64,000 nt of DNA from Scylla paramamosain (Eukaryota > Arthropoda > Malacostraca > Decapoda > Portunidae). Below the pieces are notes generated by a model that saw only the letters and a program-made list of their open reading frames with translations, did no database searches and was not told the DNA's origin. Of the stretch, positions 30,661-47,637 are shown piece by piece. Each line of letters begins with the position of its first letter. The stretch's first letter is position 1. The stretch is from NCBI RefSeq assembly GCF_035594125.1, contig NC_087171.1, forward strand, positions 14,584,267 to 14,648,266, written 5' to 3'. The position numbers and the translations under genes are program-made.

Positions 30661-31278
30661 ATATTCTGTACATTCAGGAGAGGGAAACAGGAGACTACAT
30701 ACGTTTAAATTACGAAGTTATTGAGTTAGCAAAGCTGAACGAGATACGCGCTGCCCAAAACTCAACTTCCATAATTTAAACCTACTTAAGTAACTATTGA
30801 ATGAAACTGACAGCGACATGCATGAGTGAATGGAAGGATTGATGAATGAACCCAAGTAAAAAAAAACACGACACGATTAACTTTCAATTAACTTACGAGT
30901 ACAGTAGGAGGAGGGATGCACTCAACTCCTTGCTGTGTGAATGTAATGCGGTGATGTGGCAGGAGACGCCGAGAGGAGATAAGAGGAAGAGGGAGACGAG
31001 GGAGCGGTGAAGGGCCTGGCTGGGGTGGCAGGGGCGGGGCAGAGGGGGGCTCGAGTCTTCATCGCAATATCAGGGGTTGAAGCTCCGGCAGCCACAATAT
31101 CGGCGGTGTAATATCGGCAGTGGCAGACGAGGGGATTAGCGGGATTAATCTGGCGGGGATAATCCTCAGGTGTGGAAGGTTGCCGCTTTGTACGAGGGAG
31201 AGCAGCAGGAGGGGAAGAACGAAAAGGAGGAAGAGCAAGAGGAGGAAGAAAAACGAAAGGAGAATTTATAAGATGGCT
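30661..31278. other. Unique non-coding sequence, G-rich at the end
   Basis: From 30960 to 31060 the plus strand is G-rich (GGGGTGGCAGGGGCGGGGCAG). Two ATATCGGC words occur at 31098 and 31110 (tandem ATATCGGCGGTGTA / ATATCGGCAGTGGC, about 12-bp period). Confidence 0.5.
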
Positions 31279-31284
31279 AGAGAG

Positions 31285-31365
<81 letters not shown>
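31279..31365. repeat. (GA)n microsatellite, 87 bp
   Basis: AG units with one AAGAG slip near 31300. It faces the (TC)n at 31456 across 90 bp. Confidence 0.97.
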
Positions 31366-31367
<2 letters not shown>

Positions 31368-31451
31368 TTTAAGCTCAACACAACCATGGTGCAGTTTTAC
31401 TTTTGTTATTTTTATTTTCCTTTTACTTTCCTTTTAATGTGAAGACATGTA

Positions 31452-31553
<102 letters not shown>

Positions 31554-31834
31554 ATATTTTTTTTACCCTTTCACTTTTCTCACCAAGCGTGGACTAAAAT
31601 TCCCTTCGCATTTTTCACTGTACCTCAAAACTTCTTCCAGTTCTTCATTTCACGTCAACCTCCTTATGTCTTCCTGTCCTCTTCACATTATTATTATTAT
31701 TTTTTTAACTGGTCTCGTTAGAAGAGTTGGAACAATATTGTGATTTGTACCTTTGATGTGCAGTAAGAGTTTCACAAAGAACCGTCTTCCATCCACAACA
31801 CGTCACCGCCTCCCTGTGTCGGAGTGACGGGGCG

Positions 31835-31893
<59 letters not shown>

Positions 31894-31964
31894 ACTTTGG
31901 AAACTTTATCAGTGGAATGAAGGAAAACTACTGGAAGATGAAAATTTGTAGTAGTGAGTAAGAA

Positions 31965-31995
<31 letters not shown>
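31835..31995. repeat. (GA)n and (GT)n microsatellites
   Basis: GA units 31835-31893 (with GACA and GGA interruptions), 77 bp of unique sequence, then GT units 31970-31995. Confidence 0.93.
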
Positions 31996-32465
31996 GCTGT
32001 GTGGTCAAGAACGTAGAAATAACGGTATACATATTTTTACCTATGATTTAAACAGCTTCGTAAAGGCCAATACACCTGGTTATGTTTATTCTTCTTTTGT
32101 GTTCCTTTGTGATTTCAAATATTGCTTGACACCTTGAAGCTAAAAAGAATAACAATAATAATAAGAAGGAAAAAAAAAAAAAACTTTTAAGGAGGAAAAA
32201 ATATAACATGAAGCAGCAAGTGATAGTATAGAAAAGTGACGAGTCTGACGCTGACATGAAGACGCTCGTATACATGTCACCAACACAAGGCTCACGTCGG
32301 AAACTTCCTGGTGGCAAGAGTTTCAACAAGAGAACGAGTATTGGCGCTCCTCCCCTGTCGCTGCCTCACGCTACCCCAGCACCGCAACGCCTCATCCTTC
32401 ACTCACCGCACACTCTTCACGCTGACTGGTCGAAATATTAATATAATACTCTATTGAAAATAACT
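31996..32465. other. Unique non-coding sequence
   Basis: An A14 run lies at about 32170-32183. No gene recognised. Confidence 0.5.
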
Positions 32466-32705
32466 TAACGTTTATTGAGGAATACAAAGGCTTAGAGGAA
32501 TTATTTAGCGTCTGATACTTGATGATTTTAAATTGTGAACGTGAAGTGGATAACCAGACTGACAGGATGAAAAGTGAATGAATGCTCCAAGGAAAATGCT
32601 TTTCTTTTCATTGAAGAATATGAAGATATAGGAAAATCATCAGTCGTCTGGTATTTAATGGTGATGCTCAGTGATTGAAAGGAGTGAAAGTGAAGTTTGG
32701 AGTGC
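32466..32705. repeat. Probable old tandem duplication, about 140 bp
   Basis: TTATTGAGGAATACAAAGGC (32471) resembles TCATTGAAGAATATGAAGAT (32608). CAGTCGTCTGGTATTTAATGG in the second copy parallels TAGCGTCTGATACTTGATGA in the first, and GTGAACGTGAAGTGGA parallels GTGAAAGTGAAGTTTGGA. The word order is shared but the divergence is high. Confidence 0.45.
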
Positions 32706-33233
32706 AGTAAAAGAAATTGTCCACGAATATAATCAGTGTTCTTCTGTAATTTGCATCTTAGAATAGCATATTTGGAAAGAATTTTGGAATTATATTAAAC
32801 CAAACCAGACTCTGATATTAAACTAAAAGGTGAATTAGTAGACAGTTTTCAGGGATATATTTATTCAGGACAGAAAATCGATACTAGTGTAGATCATGAC
32901 AAAAAAAATCGAAAGAACAGTGGCATGGTCTTGTTTTCAGTGTCCTCCGAAGCAACGGTCAGACAGAAAAAACAGGAAGCGTCTGATGAGTCAACGATTC
33001 GATTACACCTAATGATAATAACAAGGCACGGAGTTAAGCTTATTATTATGCACAGAATAGTCTTCCATTTAACAGGTATCTGATTTCACGTCCATGTGTG
33101 AATTCGATAAAGGTATGTATTAGGTATTCACTGAGTAATGGCACCGCATTTACAAGGTCATGACTAAAGATACGAAAAGCGCTACCTCTCCCACAGAGAA
33201 ACTGCGTGGGAGCTACAATTAAATAAGTTGGGG
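32706..33233. other. AT-rich unique non-coding sequence
   Basis: Nothing recognised before the telomere-like array. Confidence 0.55.
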
Positions 33234-33412
33234 TCCTAACCTATCCTAACCTAATCTAACTTAACCTAGCCTAACGCAAACCTAACCTAAGCTAACTTAA
33301 CCTAATCTAACCTAACCTAATTACCTAAACCTAATTCATCTTCACCTAATCTCACATAATCAATCCTAATCTAACCTAACCTAACTTATTCTAATCTGAC
33401 CTAACCTAACTC
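33234..33412. repeat. Interstitial telomere-like (CCTAA)n array, degenerate
   Basis: About 180 bp of CCTAA-type pentamers: CCTAACCTAATCTAACCT variants, with TCTAA, CTTAA, GCTAA and occasional 6-7-base spacings. The motif is the complement of TTAGG, the telomere repeat of most arthropods. The array is internal, imperfect and flanked by unique sequence on both sides, so it is not a chromosome end. It may be a relic of telomere-repeat insertion at a repaired break or of a chromosome fusion. Confidence 0.9.
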
Positions 33413-33492
33413 AATTAAACTGTTGAAACAAAGAGAAAGAGAACACAAAGGAAGAGAAGACAAAGGAAGAAATTGAGTTAACAATGATGGAA

Positions 33493-33493
33493 G

Positions 33494-33571
<78 letters not shown>
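33493..33571. repeat. (CA)n microsatellite, about 78 bp
   Basis: AC units with one TC interruption at 33520. Confidence 0.97.
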
Positions 33572-33573
<2 letters not shown>

Positions 33574-33857
33574 GTCTAACGGACCACAGATAATCAGATG
33601 AGACGTCAGAAGAGAACGAGAGAGAAGGAAAGAAAGGAAAGAATAGAAAAAAAAACTCAATGTTCCCACCTTTACATTTGGCTCATTCATCCTCATTACC
33701 TCCCCTTCGGATGATCCCCTTTGGAATTACGGTCTTAATCACGCAAATTGTTGGTAGGCCTAAACGGCTCAAAAACACCGCTAATATTCGACGCTGGAGG
33801 CGGCAAACGTGATGATGGAGAGGAGAAGGGATCTTGTCCCCCCCATCCCCTTCCCAC

Positions 33858-33921
<64 letters not shown>
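33858..33921. repeat. (TC)n microsatellite, 64 bp
   Basis: Uninterrupted TC units after a CCCCCATCCCC stretch. Confidence 0.97.
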
Positions 33922-33923
<2 letters not shown>

Positions 33924-33976
33924 AAAATGGATCTTCATTATTAAAGCTCATCATATAATCCTCTCTTTCTCCTAAG

Positions 33977-34005
33977 ACGTGCGCGCACGCGCACGCGCGC
34001 ACACG

Positions 34006-34093
<88 letters not shown>
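33977..34093. repeat. 117-bp alternating purine-pyrimidine tract: (GC/AC)n then (AC)n
   Basis: Every base from 33977 to 34093 alternates purine and pyrimidine. The first about 40 bases mix CGCG and CACG words (GCGCGCACGCGCACGCGCGC), and the rest is pure AC. GC-alternating DNA next to AC repeats is the classic Z-DNA-prone composition. Confidence 0.97.
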
Positions 34094-34094
<1 letters not shown>

Positions 34095-34180
34095 GTCTCC
34101 GGTACATTTGGGGATGACTAATTAGGAATCGATGAATTGTTAGTGTTAGGGGGTCTGAATAAAAGAGAGAGAGATCTGAA

Positions 34181-34183
<3 letters not shown>

Positions 34184-34275
<92 letters not shown>
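34184..34275. repeat. (GA)n microsatellite, about 92 bp, with duplicated lead-in
   Basis: TCTGAATAAAAGAGAGAGA occurs at 34154 and again at 34175, a 21-22-bp tandem duplication at the border of the GA tract. Confidence 0.97.
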
Positions 34276-35657
<1,382 letters not shown>

Positions 35658-35739
<82 letters not shown>

Positions 35740-35755
35740 AATTTCTCTCTAAATT
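35658..35755. repeat. (TC)n microsatellite with duplicated AAATTTCTCT border
   Basis: TC units end at 35738, followed by AAATTTCTCTAAATTTCTTA, a ten-base duplication. Confidence 0.97.
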
Positions 35756-36100
35756 TCTTAGTATGTAAAGAAAAGTAAATAAATAAAACAAGAGATAAAA
35801 ATTACAAGTGTCACAAACATTATCATCTATTAACTCATCCTTCGTTTTCCTTTATTTTTTTTTCCTTTGTTTTCTTCAAGACCTAGAAGTGCTGGCGGCA
35901 ATCACGTTAGTTTCCAATAACACGCGAGGGACTCTATCGCCAGTTTGTTTTCCCTGTTCCTCCCTCCCTCCCTTCTGTGGTGACCGGGGTTGATAATTAT
36001 TTTTCGCGTCCCTCCGGAATCTTGAGATAGGGGATGTGGCGACGAAAAGAACAAGATGGGAGAGAACAGGAAAGTGGAAGGGAAAGAACGGGAAGTAAGA
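35756..36100. other. Unique non-coding sequence
   Basis: T- and C-rich to 35975, then purine-rich. No gene. Confidence 0.5.
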
Positions 36101-36262
36101 TTAATTTTTAGTTAGTAGGTTAATTGGCCAGCTAGTTATTTCGTTAGTCAGTTATTCAGTTATTTAGTTAATCAACTTTCTAGTTACTTATTTAATTAGT
36201 TAGTTCCATAAATAATTAGTCAGGTCAATAGTTATTCTTGGTGCTACTGTTTTAGTTATTCT
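36101..36262. repeat. Degenerate TTAGT/AGTTA-rich stretch
   Basis: TTAGTTAG, GTTATTCAGTTATTTAGTTAA, TTAATTAGTTAGTTCC and similar words recur for about 150 bp with a loose 4-9-base spacing. It is a decayed simple repeat on the TTAG motif. Confidence 0.55.
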
Positions 36263-36282
36263 AGTTAATATTTTTTCAGTTA

Positions 36283-39240
<2,958 letters not shown>

Positions 39241-39900
39241 GACCAATGGTGGGAGTGGTGGCTGAGAGGCTGAAAAGGACATGGGGTGAAGCTGGGGACT
39301 GTTGGAGGCTGGGTCACAAGAGGAGAGAGCAAGGGAAAGGAGAGACGAAGAGTCCAAGGAGGCAAAAACAGAAAAGAAGAAAAGGAAGAGAAAATAGACA
39401 TGGTGAGGCTGCGTGGAAGAAACAGTAATAGAAAGCAAAGGAAAGGAAAGGTTCAGAGTCTGGGAAGAAGGAAGAGACTGTGAGGCTATGAGGAAGAAAC
39501 GAGGAGTGGAACAGATATGACGGGAGAAAAAAAAATCGATGCTGTTAGATAAGCAAGGAAAGAAAAAAATAAGAGGACGAAAAAGCTCAGAAAATAGGAG
39601 AGGTAGGAGTTTGAGACTGAGAGGAAGGTAAAGAGAGGAAAAGTAAGAGTATGTAGAATTTTGACACTGGGAGGGAAACAAGGAGAAAAAGCAGGAAAAA
39701 GAAGAGACTTTTTGGATGGGAGAAAGAAACTAGGAAGGAAGAACAGAGGAGAAGTACAGTTTGAAGAGTTGGTAGCAAGTAAGCAGAGAAAGCAAGAGGA
39801 GAGGTAGAAATTTGGAGAATACGAGGGATAAACAACAAGCGAAGGCAAGGGTTGGAGAAAAAGAGACAGGGGAAGAGGGAGAGTGGAAGGGCCCATGAAC
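39241..39900. repeat. Purine-rich degenerate tandem repeat, loose period of about 55-80 bp
   Basis: Words such as GTGAGGCTGCGTGGAAGAAAC (39401) and GTGAGGCTATGAGGAAGAAAC (39480) recur about 79 bp apart. TTTGAGACTGAGAGGAAGG, TTTGACACTGGGAGGGAAAC and TTTTTGGATGGGAGAAAGAAAC then follow at about 50-55-bp spacing. The overall impression is an old G/A-rich minisatellite. Its minus-strand S/F/L-rich frames of 165-180 codons are compositional. Confidence 0.5.
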
Positions 39901-40222
39901 AAAGGTGAAAAATTGTCAAATAAAACGTGCCCCGGAATGCATAATGTAGCAAGCACAGTCTTGATAGTGAGCGAACACACTGTCGCCACGAATCTGCAAT
40001 AATTTTTTCAAAACACAATCTTGTCCCGGGCTTGCTTTCCCTCAGACCATACCAGTCTACTCCGGGCTTCCCTTTCTCCACGAACACTTATCATATTTTC
40101 ATATTTGTCTGTCTTTTTTTAGTTTTTTTTTTTTCTTCTTTTTGCTGGTAAGAAATTCTTGCCTGTTTCCTCTCACTGTCTGTATGTGTGTAAGTCTTTT
40201 TCTGTGTTTGTTTGTTTGCCTA

Positions 40223-40226
<4 letters not shown>
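39901..40226. other. Unique non-coding sequence
   Basis: T-rich at 40110-40145. No gene. Confidence 0.5.

Positions 40227-40304
<78 letters not shown>
40227..40304. repeat. (TC)n microsatellite, 78 bp
   Basis: CT units with one TTT interruption near 40263. Confidence 0.97.
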
Positions 40305-40307
<3 letters not shown>

Positions 40308-42254
40308 TACAAGAGTAAAAAAGAATGCAGAACAAATAAGGAAAAGATATGGTGTCAGTTCTCAGTAGCAATTTATGGTCTGCAAAACACAAGAACAGGC
40401 AAGTCACGTAAATAAAGACTATTCCTATTATGACTCGGGGCTTAAACAAAAGAAAATAATGGCGATATTATTCCGTATATCGCATCACAAAAAGAAAACC
40501 ATGACGCTGGGAAAAGATGTAAAGACAATACGCAAAATAAGAAGGAAATATAGCTAACTTTGCAATATTATTTGAGCGGGAAAGAAGAAAGAAGTTTACG
40601 ACTTTCTTTTTTCAACTTTGGACTCGCAAAAAGATGAAAACATGTTGACCGTTCTTTCTTTGGCCACCAACCTGTGTATTTGTGGACGCTAAAAATAACC
40701 CCAGGAATCATTTGTGTGTCTGGTGCTGCCTGGCTCTTTGTGGCTGACTGCCTGATGAGCTGTGTGTTCCCTTTGTTTGTTTAATATTTCGTTTTATTTT
40801 CTTTTCATATATTTCTAAACCTTTGCCTGGGAGTTGTAGATTATATTGCAATAGTGAGTGAGTAATATATATTTTTAATCATGTAATTTTGTTCTTCTAT
40901 TAATTGTTTTTTTTAGGTTCATTGTTTTATTTATTCTTTCTGTCAGTTTGATGTAGTTTATTATCTGATTCTTCTGTTATGTTTTATTTCCTGTGTGTCT
41001 TTTTTCTTTTATACAGCTTTTTTTTCTGATTAATTTGATCATGTTTATCTTTCGTTTTGTTGGTTATTTATTTTACAGAACTTTGCTTGATTTCTCTGAT
41101 GATCTTTGTTTTCTTCCCGTTAATTATATTCTTTCTAAGTACATTTCTTTATTTGGTTCGCTTGACTGTCTGCGTCCCAGCAATATAGCTTGAACACAAA
41201 GCAGTGGACCAAACACACTAATTATGTCTCTTGAAACGCGACTCATTATTATCACTTTGTAGACTCAGAATTTTTGTAACCTCATTATTTTCTTATGTTT
41301 ACGTTCTCGATTGTTCCGCATTGGATGGCATTAAGGTTTATGGCAAAAATGGACGTTACTACTGAAAAAAATAGGCTTAACACTAGTAATATACACAAGT
41401 CAGCAATTTGTAACCGAAAACGTAAATATTCATACCTCTAAAGTTGCTGATAAAACATTGCAAGAAAAGCAAGATAAGTTGTATTGGAGAGGATACTACA
41501 GAGTTTTTTTTTAATGAATCATGAGAGGAAGTGAAGCATCAATGTCCATTAACGAGATGGAATACCTTGAGCGCCGAGTTTCCCTACGCAAAAACAGGTG
41601 GAAGAAAAATTACAAAAAAAAAAATAGATTCATTTTCCTAACTTTGCCATTTTCCTAACTTTGCTTATGGAAAGAGTGCAGATAACAGATACTGGTGTGA
41701 TTATGTGGCAGAGGTACAGGTCTAGCTGCGGATGACCCAGACCTTACTCTGCCGACTGTTATGAAGCCACGAGGACGCGTCTAATAGTTCTTTCGTTAAA
41801 AATTCAGTGTTTCCTAGATTCGTGTAACCTTGCGCTTGCCGGTGATATTTCAAAGCATCCATTGTTCAGAGTTGAAAGTGTGTGTACGTATTTATACAGC
41901 ATATAGCAAACAATTAACTAATGAACGTGATACACAAATAATTACTGGCAGCATCGTGACAGTATCAGGTCATAGGTCATGCTAAGTGGCCACACGCTCT
42001 GTGTTGTGCTGTTATATGCCAGATACTTTTGAATCTACGCCGCTACGATCACAGTGCTGCGTTTCTCCATTACTGTAAAACGTCAACTTTCCTTCATCAG
42101 CTCCAGTGACGCTTTAGAAAATGTTGCAATCCATAACATATCGACAGGTTTCTATTTTGTCATAGAAACCTTTCTGATTTAATTAATATATTTGGTCGAT
42201 ACTTGCATACCTTACGCCTTTATCTAGATTAACATGGTATGCCTGTTAATCTCT

Positions 42255-42260
<6 letters not shown>
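40305..42260. other. AT-rich unique non-coding sequence
   Basis: Nearly 2 kb without microsatellites, one of the longest such stretches here. A perfect 17-bp tandem duplication (CATTTTCCTAACTTTGC twice) lies at 41631-41664. No recognisable exon or RNA gene. Confidence 0.55.

Positions 42261-42334
<74 letters not shown>
42261..42334. repeat. (GA)n microsatellite, 74 bp
   Basis: Uninterrupted GA units. Confidence 0.97.
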
Positions 42335-42337
<3 letters not shown>

Positions 42338-42405
42338 CCTACCACCGGAAACAAAAAATAACACACAAACAAGACATTAGAAATTCTGAAAATCCGATAA
42401 ATTTC

Positions 42406-42406
<1 letters not shown>

Positions 42407-42454
<48 letters not shown>

Positions 42455-42460
42455 CGCATG
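42407..42460. repeat. (GT)n-(GC)n alternating tract, 54 bp
   Basis: GT units pass into GCGCGCGCGCGCATG, strictly alternating purine and pyrimidine. An A-run (42469-42482) follows. Confidence 0.96.
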
Positions 42461-42482
42461 ACCTCCAGAAAAAAAAAAAAAA

Positions 42483-44240
<1,758 letters not shown>

Positions 44241-44610
44241 TAATGGTTCCACTCATTTTGTTCCCATCACCTGCCCTATACACACCCTTACACGCCCCTC
44301 ACACCCCTACACTCACTCCACCCCTCGCAGAAGCACGCTCGCTACTGCTAATTCATTACCCCATCCGTTACTAATGGCTCCACTTGCATCATTCCAGTTC
44401 CGTCCCCTACACACTCCACACAGACTCCACACACCCATACACATTCATTCCACCCCTCGTAAAACTGTCCTAGCAACTATTCATCCCTCATCCTTTTCAT
44501 CTCCCTAATATTTCCCCAATCTTCACGCATTTCTGCCCTGATCTCTCTCCTTTATGCACTTATACATCCATCCACGCTCCTGTTTTATCCATTCCCTCGT
44601 AGAACTATCT
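44241..44610. repeat. Diverged tandem repeat, about 132-bp unit, two clear copies and a partial third
   Basis: TAATGGTTCCACTC (44241) and TAATGGCTCCACTT (44372) start the copies. Inside, CCCTATACACACCC and CCCCTACACACTCC correspond, and CCACCCCTCG recurs at 44318 and 44450, 132 bp apart. A third, weaker echo ends in TTCCCTCGTAGAACTATC near 44592-44609. Because 132 is divisible by three, a plus-strand frame shows STPRRSTLAT and STPRKTVLAT repeated. I take this as arithmetic and not a protein repeat. Confidence 0.75.
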
Positions 44611-44793
44611 TTTTTGTTGTCCATCACTCGTCATTGTATCACCATGTAATGTTTTCAGTTGTTTTAATTGTGTTTCCTTTCTCACAGATATATTGGTGCT
44701 TACGTACACATACACACACTCGTTCCTCCCCATCAGTCACCCCACCCCAAACCTAAAAATTCCCTGCGTTCTGTTCTTGTTCCTCCCCTACAC

Positions 44794-44802
<9 letters not shown>

Positions 44803-44846
<44 letters not shown>
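44803..44846. repeat. (CA)n microsatellite
   Basis: AC units preceded by ACACACCCACCC. Confidence 0.96.
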
Positions 44847-44849
<3 letters not shown>

Positions 44850-45721
44850 CCTGCAACCAACCCTCGCGGAGCCACCCTCGCCCCGCGCCTCCCTGGACAC
44901 ACAGCCCACCACGGCCAGACATCATAACGCACCATTGCTCCCTGCGACCCATCATGTCAAAGTCGCTGTATCTAATTACCCCCGCGTCTCCCCTCCCTGT
45001 GCTGGTCCCCACGGGCGGCCGGGCGCGGCAGCTGTGCGTGACGGCGGCGGCGACGTGCGTGAGTGACGATGACGGAGCATGTGTTGGTGTGGACCCTCTT
45101 AATCCCGGGGAAATTGCCTTATCCTGACACTTGATTGCTACGGCCGAGGGAGGGCTGGTCCGCGTCAGGCTGCGAGGGTCACGTCTTGGCCAGCGAGCCT
45201 TCCCACCTGCCACATCAAAGGTTCCCGGAGATAACCGAATGAATGATAATAAGAGAAATTAAACACAAATCGATACGAATGATATCCAAGAGTCACGTAA
45301 AAATTAGGAAAAGAAATCACAAACTGAAAGAACGGGATAGAAATTGAGATGGACGTGGAATTAATAAGCTAGGGTGATAAATTATACACGAGACTGTAGG
45401 GAAAATTGAAAAGAGGGGCAGGGCAGTGTGATGTTTTGTGCGAGGAAGGGAAAGGAAGAGAGGGTTGGGAGACAGGGGCGGGGAGGCCGGCGAGGGCGAG
45501 GCCAATTGAAGAAGCCCGAGGGGGAGGCGTCGTATTGAGATTCATAGGATGAGAAAATATTTTAGAGAGTTTGGCTGAATGCCTCACCTGGGGAGCTGGG
45601 AACACTGGGCTGGGATGAAGCAAAATCCTGCTCCCCTGTTGTGGGCGTTACTGTTGTGAGCCTTGTACTGATATCAGAGACAGTATTATTATTATTTTTT
45701 ATTTTGTTATTATAATTGATT
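44847..45721. other. GC-rich non-coding sequence, then AT-rich
   Basis: 44850-45200 is among the most GC-rich sequence in the window (GGGCGGCCGGGCGCGG, GACGGCGGCGGCGACG), with long open frames on both strands as GC content predicts. CTCTTAATCCCGGGG at 45097 contains a TAATCC (Otx/bicoid-type) core. No protein domain recognised. Confidence 0.4.
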
Positions 45722-45812
45722 GGTATTCATAAGAGCATAAGAAAATAGGTAAGCTGGAAGAATCCATCGGGCCTACATGTGGCAGTTCCTGTATGAAATA
45801 TGCCCACATCAT
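45722..45812 (-). mobile_element. LINE 3' end, tail family copy C
   Basis: The reverse complement reads ATTTCATACAGGAACTGCC, then ACATGTAGGCCCGATGGATTC, then TTTTCTTATGCTCTTATG. This is the same order as copies A and B, but it is on the minus strand. Confidence 0.75.
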
Positions 45813-45929
45813 TGTTCTAATTCCTTAAATGATTGTTTATTGATTGATTTATTGTTTTTTTTTTTATTACCTATATAGTAAGTGTATTGCTGTCTTAGGA
45901 AGTACATATGTTTCAAGATTAATTTTCTT

Positions 45930-46062
45930 CTTATTATTATTATTATTACTATTATTAATTTTCTTCTTCCTCTTATTGTTATTACTATTATCATTATTAT
46001 TATTATTATTATTGTTATTATTATTATTGTCATTATTGTATTGTTAGTATTAGTATTATAAT
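45930..46062. repeat. Imperfect (ATT)n array
   Basis: ATT units with CTT, GTT, ACT and ATC variants over about 130 bp. Minus-strand poly-I and plus-strand poly-L frames are artefacts. Confidence 0.93.
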
Positions 46063-46307
46063 AATCATTAACACCAATACTACAATACTCAATGGAAATA
46101 TTCACCCAAAGCCGCTCACCATATATTTTTTATCCCCCTCGAGTGTTAACACGATGATAGAAAAAAAAATATATATATATGGAGGGATTTCCTATAAAAA
46201 GTACTACACTATACAAAACCAAGGAGAAAACCACGCGCACATTAACTATTACGAAAAACTGCCATATTTATATATCTAAAATACCATTCCGTTTTCAAAA
46301 TATTTAC

Positions 46308-46310
<3 letters not shown>

Positions 46311-46378
<68 letters not shown>
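46311..46378. repeat. (TC)n microsatellite, 68 bp
   Basis: Uninterrupted TC units, facing the GA tract at 46557 across about 178 bp. Confidence 0.97.
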
Positions 46379-46382
<4 letters not shown>

Positions 46383-46553
46383 TAGCCCGTCAATACTAGC
46401 ATCGGATTTTTTTTTTCTTCCGTTCCCTTCCTCGTAGCTCTTCAGATTCACAGCACTGCGTTCCGGATTCCAGACACACACGCGGCGGAGGAAGGAGAGG
46501 GAACTGACGGAAGAAAGGAAAAGGAAAGAAAGAATATAAAGGGGATAGAAAGG

Positions 46554-46698
<145 letters not shown>

Positions 46699-46800
46699 CG
46701 GACTTCCTCTTTCATTTTAATAGAAAAAATAATAACTTCTCCATGCAAATGAAAAACCAAAAAAACAAAAAAGAAAAAATGGCAGGGGACAAATAAACGA

Positions 46801-46802
<2 letters not shown>

Positions 46803-46852
<50 letters not shown>
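46803..46852. repeat. (CA)n microsatellite, 50 bp
   Basis: Uninterrupted AC units. An adjoining 286-codon minus-strand frame threads TC, GA and CA tracts and is not a gene. Confidence 0.97.
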
Positions 46853-46856
<4 letters not shown>

Positions 46857-47105
46857 AAAATGCAGCGGGAAATTCCCCCATACACACCTATACACTTCCT
46901 CAGCCCCATGGGACGCCCCCACTTTACCTCTGGGCTTTGTCAGTAGGCGGAGCTTTGGGGTCGGGTCCGTCAGCGTACTGGGATTGAAATAAATAGATAA
47001 ATAGGACGATATAAAGGTAATGCAACGCCTCTCCCTCCCTTGCAGTCGCTGAGTGGCTTGTGCTGTTCTGGCTGAGGGACGAGTAGGGGAGAGGAAGGAC
47101 AAGGA

Positions 47106-47235
47106 CGAGGAGGAGGAGGAGGAGGAGGAGGAGGAGGAGGAGGAGGAGGAGGAGGAGAAGGAGGACTAGCACGATGACGAGGAGGGGAGAGTGAATGTTG
47201 TGTGTGATGATGAAATTGTTCAGTCTTCTGGGGAC

Positions 47236-47277
<42 letters not shown>

Positions 47278-47281
47278 AGAG
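47106..47281. repeat. (GGA)n and (GA)n microsatellites
   Basis: GGA units at 47106-47165 (about 18), a 70-bp spacer, then GA units at 47239-47268 decaying into GGGAGAGGGAGAG. Confidence 0.95.
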
Positions 47282-47569
47282 GTGTTTGTCAGTGATTTCT
47301 TTTTGTTGTTTTTTTTTTTCCTTTGCATGTGTAGGTGTGTGTTAATTGTGTTATTGTTCAAGTATTTCTAGTTTCATCTATTTGTTGTCTTGCAAAGTTA
47401 TGTATTTTGTTCATTTACGTTCATTTCGATTAGTTTATACTTGTTTTTTTTTTTATTAATTATTGGCTATTCTTTTTAATCTTTATATATTTATCCTTGA
47501 GTTGTTTTCTCCTCTATCTATAATTTATACATCAGTCTTTCATTACGATCATCTTCCATGAGATATGAT

Positions 47570-47573
<4 letters not shown>
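47282..47573. other. T-rich non-coding sequence
   Basis: T-runs near 47310 and 47445. Nothing else. Confidence 0.5.

Positions 47574-47634
<61 letters not shown>
47574..47634. repeat. (TC)n microsatellite, 61 bp
   Basis: Uninterrupted TC units. Confidence 0.97.

Positions 47635-47637
<3 letters not shown>

Noticed and set aside
33234..33412. True telomere at a contig end
   Set aside because: The array is degenerate and flanked by long unique sequence on both sides.
44668..45213. Frames of 132-145 codons around the CA tract and GC-rich block
   Set aside because: They combine poly-TH/CV artefacts with GC-driven openness, with frames on both strands over the same bases.
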